Shown here piece by piece: positions 1-8,774 of a stretch of DNA of 64,000 bases (its first letter is position 1; each line of letters opens with the position of its first letter). The notes beneath the pieces were generated by a model, which made no database searches, was not told the origin of the DNA, and was given only the letters and a program-made list of their open reading frames with translations. Made by a program: the position numbers and the translations under genes. This DNA comes from Sphingobium sp. AP49 (lineage in GTDB: Bacteria; Pseudomonadota; Alphaproteobacteria; Sphingomonadales; Sphingomonadaceae). The stretch covers positions 2,115,501 through 2,179,500 of the forward strand of contig NZ_CP124576.1 of the NCBI RefSeq assembly GCF_000281715.2, in the 5' to 3' direction.

Positions 1-1
1 C

Positions 2-505
2 GACGCGGGCGCGCGGCTGGCCGATGCGATCCCGCCTGACATGATTGCCGTGCCGATCTTTCCGCAACTGCGGATGATAGTCGTCGGCGCACCGGCCTAT
101 CTGGGTGGGCATCGTGCCCCGATGGTGCCGGCTGATCTGCTCGACCATCGCTGCATCGGCATGCGACTGTCCAGCGGGCGGCTCTATCGCTGGGAGTTCG
201 AGCGACATGGCGAGGCCATGCTGATCGACGCGCCGGGCAATCTCATCCTGGACGCGACCGACCTGATCCTAGACGCGGCCGTCAATGGCGCTGGGCTGGC
301 CTATGTCGAGGAGTGCGGCGCGCTACCCCATATCGCGGCCGGGCGACTGGTCCCGCTGCTCGACGAATGGACACCGCCCTTTGCCGGCCTGTCGCTCTAT
401 TTCGCCGGGCGGCGCCATATTCCGCGCAAGTTGCAGGCACTGATCGAACTAATCCGCGAGATGCACAGGCAGAACGAAGATTTGACCAACCTCATTCTGC
501 GCTAG
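2..505 (+). CDS. LysR-family regulator, 3' part (runs in from left edge)
   Basis: The frame is open from the first bases of the window and ends at the stop at 503-505, so only the C-terminal 167 or so residues are present. They read as a LysR substrate-binding domain: an early stretch ending RMIVVGAPAYL, then the segment around HRCIGMRLSSGRLYRWEF, which is typical of the GntR/LysR-type effector fold of the DsdC/AaeR kind, and a C-terminal GLSLYFAGRRHIPRKLQAL, the usual end of proteobacterial LysR proteins. The DNA-binding domain lies outside the window. The target is unknown; the truncated genes to the right give no clue. Confidence 0.8.
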   Translation, partial: DAGARLADAIPPDMIAVPIFPQLRMIVVGAPAYLGGHRAPMVPADLLDHRCIGMRLSSGRLYRWEFERHGEAMLIDAPGNLILDATDLILDAAVNGAGLAYVEECGALPHIAAGRLVPLLDEWTPPFAGLSLYFAGRRHIPRKLQALIELIREMHRQNEDLTNLILR

Positions 506-655
506 AGGGACCACAAGAAGCTATGATCGCCACAATGGTCGAAGAGATGCCTTACGTCTGATGCATTCTTTTCACCGTCTACTTCTCGCACTGCATGGGA
601 AAGCGGACGGTCGGCACTTAGATGATCAAAATTGCTGCCGGAATGACCGGCGTGG

Positions 656-1254
656 GTGTGCGCCGTGCGAAGGCGGCACTTTCTAGTGGGTGAAAGGCCC
701 ACCCGGCGATGCTCCAGCCGGAAGCAACCGGGGCAGGCATGGAGGTGACGATATGTCTGAAGCCCTCGGATGACGGTCACGTAGGTGACCGTGCGAGCGT
801 ACAGGTCGTAACGTGAGTGAACGCTGAGCAATCCTCGAAAAAGACGATGTGCAGGCCGACCCGTTAACCCTTACGGGGAAGGTTGATATGGACGGGCAAG
901 TTTGAGCGACGTTTGAGCCCGTCTGCTGCACCGGGGTAGTGGCGACAGCATGTACGCAAGGAAAGTGCACGCAACACGGGAAGCCCCATGGCGTGCCGAG
1001 GGATCGGCAACCGGACGCCCGCGAGGGATGGGACGGGCGCGATGGGGTGGCGGAGAGGCCCGTAATACCGAGGAAGTCGGGTAATGCCGGTGGAGGGAAG
1101 GAGCCTCAGTTCAAGATGAACGCAACAAGTGGTGAGGGCAGGAGATTGGGAAACCTATCAACTCCGAAAAGCGTCCAGAAACTACAGAAGGCGTTGCACG
1201 CGAAAGCGAAGGCGGAAGCCGGCTATCGTTTCTACGCGCTGTACGACAAGATCA
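656..1254 (+). mobile_element. 5' remnant of a group II intron
   Basis: The stretch begins with GTGTGCGCC, matching the GUGYG 5' end of bacterial group II introns. It continues with the hairpin-rich, non-coding sequence expected of intron domains I-III (for example the GTGGGTGAAAGGCCCAC element near 687-704) and then the start of an intron-encoded reverse transcriptase at 1116. Sequence characteristic of the intron stops at about 1254, where a TonB-receptor reading frame takes over. I saw no domain V/VI or RT catalytic domain to the right, so about two thirds of the element is missing and it cannot splice or move. The 5' boundary is placed by consensus only. Confidence 0.75.
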
Positions 1255-1255
1255 T
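1116..1255 (+). pseudogene. ltrA: N-terminal fragment of group II intron reverse transcriptase/maturase
   Basis: From the ATG at 1116 the translation begins MNATSGEGRRLGNLSTP and continues through SVQKLQKALHAKAKAEAGYR to FYALYDKI. I recognise this as the conserved start of the RT/maturase of proteobacterial group II introns. After about 46 residues the family sequence ends abruptly and the same frame continues as a TonB-receptor plug domain. All RT motifs, including the YADD active site, the maturase domain and the endonuclease domain are absent, so no enzyme is made. Confidence 0.75.
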
Positions 1256-3069
1256 CCGCGTCGACGTCATCAATCGTGAGGAAATTGAGGAGAAGCTCCT
1301 CATTCGCCCTGGCAACATCGCCATGCTGGTCAGTGAGACGCCGGGCGTGCGGGTTCAGGCCACATCGCCCGCCCTTGGGGCAGCCAATGTCCGCATCCAG
1401 GGCCTCAAGGGTCGCTACACGCAGATACTGGCTGACGGATTGCCGCTCTACGGCGGGCAGACGCCTTCCATCGGTTTGCTGCAAATCCCACCGACCGATC
1501 TTGGCCAAGTGGAGATCATCAAGGGCGCTGCCTCGGCGCTCTACGGCCCCTCCGCATTGGGCGGGGTCATCAATCTGGTCTCGCGTCGTCCGGCCGGCGA
1601 ACCGCAGGGCGAACTGCTGTTCAATGCCACTAGTCGCGACGGGTAGGATGTCACGGGCTATGTGGCCACGCCGCTCAGCAGCGTACTCAGCGCTTCGCTC
1701 ACGGCCGGCTACGACCGACAAAGCCGGAAGGACCTGAACGACGACGGATGGGCCGACATGCCCGGCTATGAGCGCTTCACGGCCCGACCACGGCTGTTTC
1801 TCGATGCTGCCGATGGCACCAAGGCCTTGTTGACTTTCGGCGCGATGGCAGAGCAACGCGACGGCGGAACGATGCCAGGCGCGAATGCGCTGGACGGATC
1901 GCCTTTCGCGCAGACGCTGCGCAGCCGACGCTACGATCTGGGCCTTACTGCCGAAACGCCCCTGGAAGGCATCGGGACGCTGCATCTGCGCGCCTCAGGC
2001 GTCACCCAGTCGCATCGCCATGTGTTCGGCGACACAGTGGAGAATGACCGCCATCGGACGGCATTTGCCGAGGCGTCGATCGGCGGCAAGGCAGGCGCGA
2101 CAACATGGCTGGCAGGCGCTGCGGTCCAGCTGGACGACTATCGTTCCAAGGCATTCTCGGCCTTCGACTACAGCTACACCGTGCCCGCGCTGTTCGTGCA
2201 GGGCGAGCAGGAGCTGGCTCGCAGGCTGACCTTGGCGGGAAGCCTGCGCTGGGACGCTCATAGCGATTATGGCTCGCACCTTAGCCCGCGCCTTTCCGCG
2301 CTTTATCGGCCCGGTGCTTGGACGATCCGCGCTTCGCTCGGGCGCGGCTTCTACGCGCCGACGCCGTTCGTCGAGGAGACAGAGGCCAACGGCCTCGCGC
2401 GCCTGCTACCCTATGGAAAGCTCAAGGCGGAGATTGCTGACAGCGGATCGATCGACTTCGGCTACGCCAGCGGACCGTTCGAGGCGAACCTCAGCCTGTT
2501 TGCCTCCAACATCGACCATGCCCAGCAGTTGCAGACGGTGGACGCCGTTGCAGACGGTGGACGCGGATCATATCACACTCATCAACGCCAATGGCGTAAC
2601 GCGGACGCGCGGCGCCGAAGTGCTGCTGCGCTATCATTGGCAGGGTCTTTCTCTAACCGGCAGTTACGTCCATGTTGCCGCGAGCGAACCGGATCCCGAT
2701 GATCCGGGACGCCGCACCGTGCCTCTGACACCGCGCGACAGTGCAGGCCTTATCGGCATGTGGGAGAAGGAAGAGCGCGGCCGCTTCGGGATCGAGGCCT
2801 ATTACACCGGGCGGCAATCGCTGGACGACAGTCCCTACAGGTCGCGAAGCAAGCCCCATGTTCAACTCGGCGCGATGGGTGAACTGATACTGGGCAAGGT
2901 CAGCCTGTTCCTCAATGCTGAGAACCTGCTCAATGTGCGGCAGACGAAATATGACCCGCTGCTGCTGCCACGCCGGGCGGCGACGGGGGCATGGACGGTC
3001 GATGCCTGGGCACCGACTGATGGGTTCGTCCTCAATGGAGGGGTGCGGATTCGCTTCGGCGGGGAATAG
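1256..3069 (+). pseudogene. TonB-dependent receptor, decayed (5' truncated, internal stop, frameshift)
   Basis: The frame entered from the intron remnant encodes a plug domain: REEIEEKLLIRPGNIAML, VRIQGLKGRYTQILADGLP, VEIIKGAASALYGPSALGG, of the ferrienterochelin/colicin receptor type. It is followed by a 22-strand barrel ending GGVRIRFGGE. Three lesions kill it: the signal peptide and TonB box are replaced by intron sequence; an in-frame TAG lies at 1644-1646, after which the same frame resumes; and a 19-bp tandem duplication at 2528-2564 shifts the frame, so the last 170 codons are read in another phase up to the stop at 3067-3069. The rest is well preserved, suggesting recent inactivation. 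Confidence 0.85.
2528..2564 (+). repeat. 18-bp perfect tandem repeat causing frameshift
   Basis: GTTGCAGACGGTGGACGC occurs at 2528-2545 and again at 2547-2564, separated by one C. The unit length of 19 is not divisible by three. Removing one copy restores a continuous receptor frame (..QLQTVDADHITLI..), so this is the exact frameshift lesion of the surrounding TonB-receptor pseudogene. Confidence 0.9.
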
Positions 3070-3688
3070 GCACGCGCCTCAGTTCACCACGGGCCTGGCG
3101 GATGATCTGCCATCCGCCGGACAGGGCAAGGCCGGCCATGATCGCCGCGACCATGATGTCCGGCCAACCCGTGCCAGTGCCGAACACGCCCAGCGCTGCG
3201 GCGACCACGGCGATATTGCCGATCGCATCGTTGCGCGAGCAGATCCATACCGAGCGCCGGTTCGCATCACCCGCTCGGTGACGCCACAGCATCGCGGCGC
3301 AGGCAAGGTTGGCGACAAGCGCTATCATGCCCACAATACCCATTGTCTCGGCAGCAGGAACTAAGCCCTGCGTCGCCATCCAGATGGTGCTGCCCAGCAC
3401 CCACAGACCGAACAGCAGTATCGATACGCCCTTGACCATCGCAGCCCGCGCCCGCCACGCCAGCGCCATGCCCGCGACACCAAGGCTGATCGCATAATTG
3501 GCAGCGTCGCCCAGAAAGTCGAGCGCGTCAGCTTTCAGTGAAGCTGACCCGGCGGTGACGCCGGCGACGATCTCCACGCCGAACATGACCGCATTGATGG
3601 CAAGCGCAATCCACAGCACGCGCCGCCAGGCTGCGTCACTGAGCTTATCCGTATCGTCCTGTGATCCGCTGCAGCATCCGCCAGCCAT
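3032..3688 (-). CDS. Cation diffusion facilitator-type metal efflux protein
   Basis: This is a 218-residue integral membrane protein beginning MAGGCCSGSQDD, with a possible Cys-rich metal-sensing or binding tip. It has about six hydrophobic segments. LKADALDFLGDAANYA carries the paired Asp of the CDF transport site in TM2, and SRNDAIGNIAVVAAA is its TM5 counterpart. It lacks the long cytoplasmic C-terminal domain of many CDFs, as in the short cation transporter subfamily. The start at 3688 is chosen because AGGAG lies six bases upstream; the ATG two codons earlier is worse placed. Transcription comes from the MerR-type promoter at 3718-3748, divergent from merR. The last dozen residues are antisense to the end of the TonB pseudogene, so the C-terminus may be a read-through tail. 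The metal is not predictable. Confidence 0.85.
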   Translation of the reverse strand: MAGGCCSGSQDDTDKLSDAAWRRVLWIALAINAVMFGVEIVAGVTAGSASLKADALDFLGDAANYAISLGVAGMALAWRARAAMVKGVSILLFGLWVLGSTIWMATQGLVPAAETMGIVGMIALVANLACAAMLWRHRAGDANRRSVWICSRNDAIGNIAVVAAALGVFGTGTGWPDIMVAAIMAGLALSGGWQIIRQARGELRRVPIPRRSESAPLH

Positions 3689-3717
3689 ATGCATCTCCTG
3701 TTTCGGTGATGACAGGC

Positions 3718-3748
3718 TATATAGTCCCTGTAGCAACTACAGGGTCAA
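3718..3748 (-). promoter_or_regulatory. MerR-type promoter/operator with 19-bp spacer
   Basis: On the minus strand TTGACC (3748-3743) and TATATA (3723-3718) are separated by exactly 19 bp. That is the over-long spacer that MerR activators correct by DNA distortion. The spacer contains a perfect dyad, CCCTGTAG-TTG-CTACAGGG (3726-3744). It drives the efflux gene; the merR ATG lies at 3753, five bases beyond the -35 hexamer, so occupancy by MerR also covers the start of its own gene. Confidence 0.85.
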
Positions 3749-3752
3749 GGGT

Positions 3753-4157
3753 ATGGCATTCACGATCGGCGACATGGGCAAGGCGACCGCCACGAAGATC
3801 GAGACGATCCGCTATTATGAGAAAATCGGTTTGCTACCCAAGCCGGCGCGCACAACGAGCAATTACCGGGATTATGGGCATGCGGAACTTGGCCGATTGT
3901 CCTTCATCCGCCGCGCCCGCGATCTCGGGTTTTCGCTCGATCAAGTCCGGGCGTTGCTCAGCATCTCAGGCGACCGCAGTTGTGATTGCGCCGGGATCGA
4001 CCGGATAGCCAGAGAGCATCTGCTAGAAGTGGATCGCAAGCTTGCGGACCTTACTTCGCTTCGCAAGGAACTGAAGGCCGTGATCGATTCCTGCGATGGC
4101 GGCATCGTTGCTGATTGCCGGATTATCGAGGCGCTTGGACCTGTGCTGCCAGCCTGA
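3753..4157 (+). CDS. MerR-family metal-responsive regulator
   Basis: The product is 134 residues, the usual MerR length. It begins MAFTIGDMGKATATKIETIR, continues YYEKIGLLPKPART (winged-helix with the invariant RYYE), then NYRDYGHAELGRLSFIRRAR. A long dimerisation helix and a C-terminal half follow, with cysteines at SCDCAG, SCDGG and ADCR that could bind metal. It sits back to back with the cation efflux gene and its presumed operator is the 3726-3744 dyad. No ribosome-binding site can be seen upstream of the ATG at 3753, which almost touches the divergent -35; it may be translated from a leaderless message, or start at the internal ATG 3774. A metal inducer is inferred from the partner and the cysteines. 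Confidence 0.88.
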   Translation: MAFTIGDMGKATATKIETIRYYEKIGLLPKPARTTSNYRDYGHAELGRLSFIRRARDLGFSLDQVRALLSISGDRSCDCAGIDRIAREHLLEVDRKLADLTSLRKELKAVIDSCDGGIVADCRIIEALGPVLPA

Positions 4158-4335
4158 CGATCACAATTGCTGGCTCTCCCAGGTTCAAAGCAGCTCGTCT
4201 CCTTCCGGCAAGTCTGGGGCATCCGGAATAGGGAAGCAGACGGTCCACTCTTGGAACGCAGAAATTTGCGGCTGAGCGTCCGGCGTGGGTCGGTTGTACC
4301 GCCGCACGAACAGCTCGATCCGGGGTGACAATACG

Positions 4336-7300
4336 CTATATTATAAAGTGATGATCGCCTGGTCCCACGGTGCGCAGACCGTCAGGTAAAGCGATATCCG
4401 CCCTGCTATTTGCAGGCACCGTCAGCTCAAGCTTCACAGCGTTTGCCTGATAGGCCCATCGGGTCTCAATCAATCCCCTGACGCTGATCAGTTTCGTGCT
4501 TGCCTGTGGCACACGAGCGTCAAAGACGGGGGCAACGCGAAACCGCGCGAAGCCCGGTTCGACAGGTTCGATGCCGCCCACTCGCCGGTACAGGAAGCCG
4601 CAGACGGCACCCAGCGCATAGTGGTTGAAACTGTTCATCGCGACATCGCCGGTGTCGCCATTCCATCGCTCCCATATCGTCGTAGCGCCCTTGCGCGCCA
4701 TATAGCCCCAGGAAGGAAATTTCGTGCGCAGCAGCAGATCGAAAGCGAGCCGAGTTTCTCCCACATCGACCAGCGCATCGAGCGCCAGCGGCGTGCCAAG
4801 GAACCCCGTTGTGAGCAGCGTTCCACGCTTGCGAATATCTGCCGCCAAGAGCGAGGCGGCTTTCGCGCGAAGCGCCTGCGGAACCAGATTGAGCCGGAGC
4901 GCCAGAATATAACTGCATTGGCTGCCGTTTCCGACTCTTCCGTCATCACGAACAAAGGCCGATGCGAAAGCGCTGCGGATCCGATCATGATGCGCGCGCC
5001 AAGTTCCGGCCTCGTCAGCGCGGCCCGTCCATTCCGCCATCTGCGCAATCTGCTCCACGGAGCGAGCAAGCATGGCTGTAGCGATAAGCGCCTTGGGGGT
5101 CGTCTCGTCCATCGGCGACTTCGCATCGAGCGCGAGCCAGTCGCCAAGATCTGCTCCACGCCCTGTCGACCACAGGCCATCGGGGTTTTTTGCGATTATG
5201 CCCTGCGCATAAGCGGTCATCGCCTGCCAATTTTCGTCGACGATCGTGCGATCGCCGCTGTGCAGATAGGCGGTATAGGGGAGCATAACACCGGCATCGC
5301 CCCAGCCTGGGGTCGGGCTGTCGGTGCCCCAACCCAGCCCCTGCGGAGAAGGGGTCCAGAGTGGGTAGGCGCCATTGCTGGCCTGCGCGTCGCGCATCGT
5401 GCGGGAGAAGGCGCGGGTATAAGCCCCGACATCCATGTTGAAGCTGGCGGCATCCCAGAAAATCTGCGCGTCGCCGGTCCAGCCAAGCCGCTCGTCACGT
5501 TGCGGGCAATCGGTCGGAATTCCCATGAAGTTGGAGCGCTGGCTCCACAGCGTATTCAGCCAGAGCTTCTGGACGTCCGGATTGCTGATCTGAAACGTCC
5601 CAATTTCAGGCATGGCACTCGAAAGGACCAGGCCAGCGATCATGTCCGAAGTTAGCGTGCTGACCCCGCTGATCTCCGCATAACGAAAGCCCTGGTAACT
5701 GAAGACGGGTTCGAGCGTCTCCGATCCGTCTCCGCGCAACCAATAGCGATCTTCCGCCCTTGCCGCCCGCAGGTTTCGACGGTCGAGCTCGCCCTGCTCA
5801 GACAAGATTTCAGCATGGCGCACGGTGATCGGCTGCCCTGCAACGCCCTTGACCTGAAGCCGCACGCGACCCGCAAAATTCTGGCCGAAGTCGACAATAT
5901 GGCGTGCTTCGCCAAGCTTGCGAATGGTGACTGGCGGCAGTTGTCTGATGATGCGTACCGGCTCGGCAAGTGCCGCCGAAATCGGGGCAATTGGCGTCGG
6001 CGCCGTCCAGCACCGATCCCATTTGCTATCGTCGAAGTCCGGACGATCCCAGCCCTGGGACTGCGATCGCAAATCCTGGTCTTCGCCGGCGTAAATTTCC
6101 GACATCAATATGGGGGCGCGCGCGTGTCGCCATTGGCCGTCGGTGATGATCCGCTCGATCGAGCCGTCGGACCGGGTCAGTTCCAGCATCAATTGCAGTC
6201 GGCGGGGCGCACCGCCAAATGCATAGCGGCCGTCGGGCGCCTGGTAGCTCGCATAATAGCCATCGCCGATCACAGCACCGAGGCAGTTGGTGCCCTTTTG
6301 GATCAAATCGGTAACATCATAGGCGCGGTAGGGAATGCGAACGGCGTAATTGACAGGCTCTGCCTGCAGTTCATCGTCATTTACCCGGCGTCCGTTGAGC
6401 GACAGGCGATAGCCGCCAAGCGCTGCCGCATAGAGCCGGGCTTGGACAATCGCACTATCGTTGGAGAAGCTGCGCCGCAGCAATCTTGCCGGCGTGGGAG
6501 GCCAGGGGAAAATGGGCTGTGAATCCAGCAGCGGCGCCACCACCCAGTTTTCTGCCTCGCCAAGGCGGGTTTCCCAGCTGCCGCTCAACCGTTCGCTCGA
6601 GCCACTCAATGCAGGAAGACGGATCTGTCCGGCAATCGAGACGAATGGCTTGATGAAGAAGCCCGGTGCAGGCGCAATATCCAGGCTAAGCAGATGATCA
6701 CCGGCCGGGAGCTGCAAGGCGAGGCGTGTTGCAGGCGCGCCGCCAAAAGCATTGGGATCGCGCGCAGGCAAGGCGAGTGGTTTGCCGTCGAGCTCCAGCC
6801 GTGACATCACGCCATCGCCGAAGATGGACAGCAGCGCGTCGCCTGCATCGCTGCGAAAGGCCAGACGAAAGCTGCGCGGCTTGTCGGGCGCAGGGGCGTT
6901 GCCGCCTACCCATTGGACACCGCTGAGCCGGTCTTCGCGCTCGACGGCATCTTCGGCGGCCAGCCAGTCACCCGTCCAGTCCTTCGTCTCGAGAAGGCCC
7001 ATTTCCCAAGAGGCTGGGTCGCTCCAGCCGGTGTTGCCCTTTCCATTCCAGACCTGCACTTTCCAATGGCAGGTCTCGCGCGAGCGCAAGGGTCTGCCTT
7101 CATACCGGATGCCCGTGCAGGCGGAGCCTTTGATGCGCCCGCTGTCCCATATGTCGCCGACATTGCGTCCAAGCAAAGACGAACTGGACGCGACGAGAAT
7201 GCGATATGCCGACTGCATCGTCTCGTCAGGGCCAGTGATCTGCCAGGACAGGCTGGGATGCCGGTCGTCAATTCCGATCGGGTTCTTCCGCATGGCGGCA

Positions 7301-7410
7301 CGCAACTGGGTGGCGCCGAACCGCAGCGTCGATGCGGCTCGTGCCTGATTGGCGCTCAAGCCCAGAATTGCGCTGGTCGCCATGAAGGAACGACGATCGA
7401 ATATGGGCAT
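4336..7410 (-). CDS. GH78 alpha-L-rhamnosidase, Tat-exported
   Basis: The 1024-residue protein starts MPIFDRRSFMATSAILGLSA, a twin-arginine signal with likely cleavage after ARA near residue 26. It should act in the periplasm. The order is the GH78 one: N-terminal fibronectin-like and beta-sandwich modules, then an (alpha/alpha)6 barrel. DCPQRDERLGWTGDA at about 633-647 holds the predicted general acid Glu, and IWERWNGDTG near 910 the predicted general base. The family releases terminal alpha-L-rhamnose from plant glycosides such as rutin, naringin and hesperidin, or from polysaccharides. It is the third gene of a TonB receptor - GH1 - GH78 operon, 45 bp after the GH1 stop, with AAGGAAC before the ATG. 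Substrate is inferred from the neighbours. Confidence 0.92.
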   Translation of the reverse strand: MPIFDRRSFMATSAILGLSANQARAASTLRFGATQLRAAMRKNPIGIDDRHPSLSWQITGPDETMQSAYRILVASSSSLLGRNVGDIWDSGRIKGSACTGIRYEGRPLRSRETCHWKVQVWNGKGNTGWSDPASWEMGLLETKDWTGDWLAAEDAVEREDRLSGVQWVGGNAPAPDKPRSFRLAFRSDAGDALLSIFGDGVMSRLELDGKPLALPARDPNAFGGAPATRLALQLPAGDHLLSLDIAPAPGFFIKPFVSIAGQIRLPALSGSSERLSGSWETRLGEAENWVVAPLLDSQPIFPWPPTPARLLRRSFSNDSAIVQARLYAAALGGYRLSLNGRRVNDDELQAEPVNYAVRIPYRAYDVTDLIQKGTNCLGAVIGDGYYASYQAPDGRYAFGGAPRRLQLMLELTRSDGSIERIITDGQWRHARAPILMSEIYAGEDQDLRSQSQGWDRPDFDDSKWDRCWTAPTPIAPISAALAEPVRIIRQLPPVTIRKLGEARHIVDFGQNFAGRVRLQVKGVAGQPITVRHAEILSEQGELDRRNLRAARAEDRYWLRGDGSETLEPVFSYQGFRYAEISGVSTLTSDMIAGLVLSSAMPEIGTFQISNPDVQKLWLNTLWSQRSNFMGIPTDCPQRDERLGWTGDAQIFWDAASFNMDVGAYTRAFSRTMRDAQASNGAYPLWTPSPQGLGWGTDSPTPGWGDAGVMLPYTAYLHSGDRTIVDENWQAMTAYAQGIIAKNPDGLWSTGRGADLGDWLALDAKSPMDETTPKALIATAMLARSVEQIAQMAEWTGRADEAGTWRAHHDRIRSAFASAFVRDDGRVGNGSQCSYILALRLNLVPQALRAKAASLLAADIRKRGTLLTTGFLGTPLALDALVDVGETRLAFDLLLRTKFPSWGYMARKGATTIWERWNGDTGDVAMNSFNHYALGAVCGFLYRRVGGIEPVEPGFARFRVAPVFDARVPQASTKLISVRGLIETRWAYQANAVKLELTVPANSRADIALPDGLRTVGPGDHHFII

Positions 7411-7455
7411 GGGCAGTTCCTTGGAAAATCAATATGCGTCGGGCGAGGGAACGGG

Positions 7456-8763
7456 TCAGATACTGTTGTCTCGCGCGTACCGGCCAAGATGCAAGCCGCT
7501 TGGCTTCAATGTGCGGCGGAAGTTCGTCCTGTCGACAGCTACCAGCCCGAATTGCGCCGTATAGGCCCTGTTCCACTCGAAATTATCGAGCAGCGACCAA
7601 TGGATATAGCCGCGCACGTCCACGCCATCGGCGATCGCTCGCGAGAGACCCGCGAGCGCTCCGTCGATATAGGCGATCCTGCGGCCGTCATCGGCAGTCG
7701 CCACGCCATTTTCAGTGACGATGATCGGCCGCTTGGTGGCTTTGGAGACCCAGCGTACCGTGGCTTCGAGCGCCTGTGGATAGAATTCCATCTCGGTTTG
7801 CGTGAGTTCCGCGCCGGATGCGGGCGGCAAGTCGATATCATTGCCAACCACGGCTCGGCCATAGGTCTGGACACCCACGAAATCATCCTTGGCGACCGCG
7901 TCGAACCAGGGCGCATAGACCTCCGCAATCTTGCGTTCCAACCCGTTCGCGCCAGGAGCGGATTGTTCGTCAGCAACAGAGAGGCTCAGCCCCAATTGCA
8001 GATCGGGGCGCACGGACTTGATCGCCTCGATGGCTCGGCGATGAGCCTCCGCCTGTATTGGGCCGGCACGGCGGATGTCAAAAATCGGCGTCGATGAAAA
8101 GCGGTCACTGCCCACCGCCTTGGCGGCGGCTGCCGAAGCCTGGATGAAATATGGCATGGTTGCGCGAAAACCGGGCTGCCATGATAGTTGGGCGGCCAGA
8201 TTGGGCTCGTTGAAGGTAAGCCCATGACTATAGTTCGGACCCAGCGCCTTGGCAGCCCGCTCGCAAAAGCGCAGGAAATGATCGACATTGGCCTGCTCTT
8301 CCCACCCGCCCTTTGCTGCGAACCAGCGCGGGACGGTGAAGTGCGAGTAGGTGATGAAGGGCTTCAGGCCCAGCTCGACGCATCCATCCACCATACGGCG
8401 ATAATGGTCGAGTTCAGCGTTGGAATATTCTCCCTGCTCCGGTTCGATGCGCGACCATTCGATGCCGAAGCGATAGCAGTTGAGGCCCATCTGCTTGACG
8501 AGTGCCATGTCCTCACGCCAGCGATGATAGCTGTCGCAGGCGTCGCCGGAGGGCGCTGCAAAGCTGTTGGGCGTCAGATGCTCCATGACCCAGCTGTCGC
8601 TGTTGACATTATTGCCTTCCACTTGATGGGCGGCGGTGGCTGCCCCCCAGAGGAAGTCAGGACGCAGCTTGCGACGCGCGGCGAGCGCAGGACTGGCAAG
8701 CATCATCGCAAGACTCCCTCCGGCAAGCTGAAGCATGGAGCGGCGTGAGAGCGCAAAGGGCAT
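7456..8763 (-). CDS. GH1 family beta-glucosidase, Tat-exported
   Basis: A (beta/alpha)8 GH1 enzyme of about 435 residues. The N-terminus MPFALSRRSMLQLAGGSL is a twin-arginine signal cleaved near SPALAA. DFLWGAATAAHQVEGN is the standard first strand; TFNEP near residue 187 carries the acid/base Glu and VTENG near 350 the nucleophile; HWSLLDNFEW forms the aglycone-site strand. An upstream ATG at 8772 lies only two bases after the TonB stop and directly on the GAGG, so the ATG at 8763, nine bases from GAGG, is preferred. With GH78 in the same operon it would remove glucose after rhamnose from rutinose- or neohesperidose-type glycosides; that pairing is inference. Confidence 0.9.
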   Translation of the reverse strand: MPFALSRRSMLQLAGGSLAMMLASPALAARRKLRPDFLWGAATAAHQVEGNNVNSDSWVMEHLTPNSFAAPSGDACDSYHRWREDMALVKQMGLNCYRFGIEWSRIEPEQGEYSNAELDHYRRMVDGCVELGLKPFITYSHFTVPRWFAAKGGWEEQANVDHFLRFCERAAKALGPNYSHGLTFNEPNLAAQLSWQPGFRATMPYFIQASAAAAKAVGSDRFSSTPIFDIRRAGPIQAEAHRRAIEAIKSVRPDLQLGLSLSVADEQSAPGANGLERKIAEVYAPWFDAVAKDDFVGVQTYGRAVVGNDIDLPPASGAELTQTEMEFYPQALEATVRWVSKATKRPIIVTENGVATADDGRRIAYIDGALAGLSRAIADGVDVRGYIHWSLLDNFEWNRAYTAQFGLVAVDRTNFRRTLKPSGLHLGRYARDNSI

Positions 8764-8774
8764 ATCATCCATCC

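Noticed and set aside
939..1646. The 235-codon frame as one real chimeric protein
   Set aside because: The part before 1116 is intron RNA-type sequence with no coding character, and the frame ends at an in-frame stop within the receptor; treated as two pseudogene pieces.
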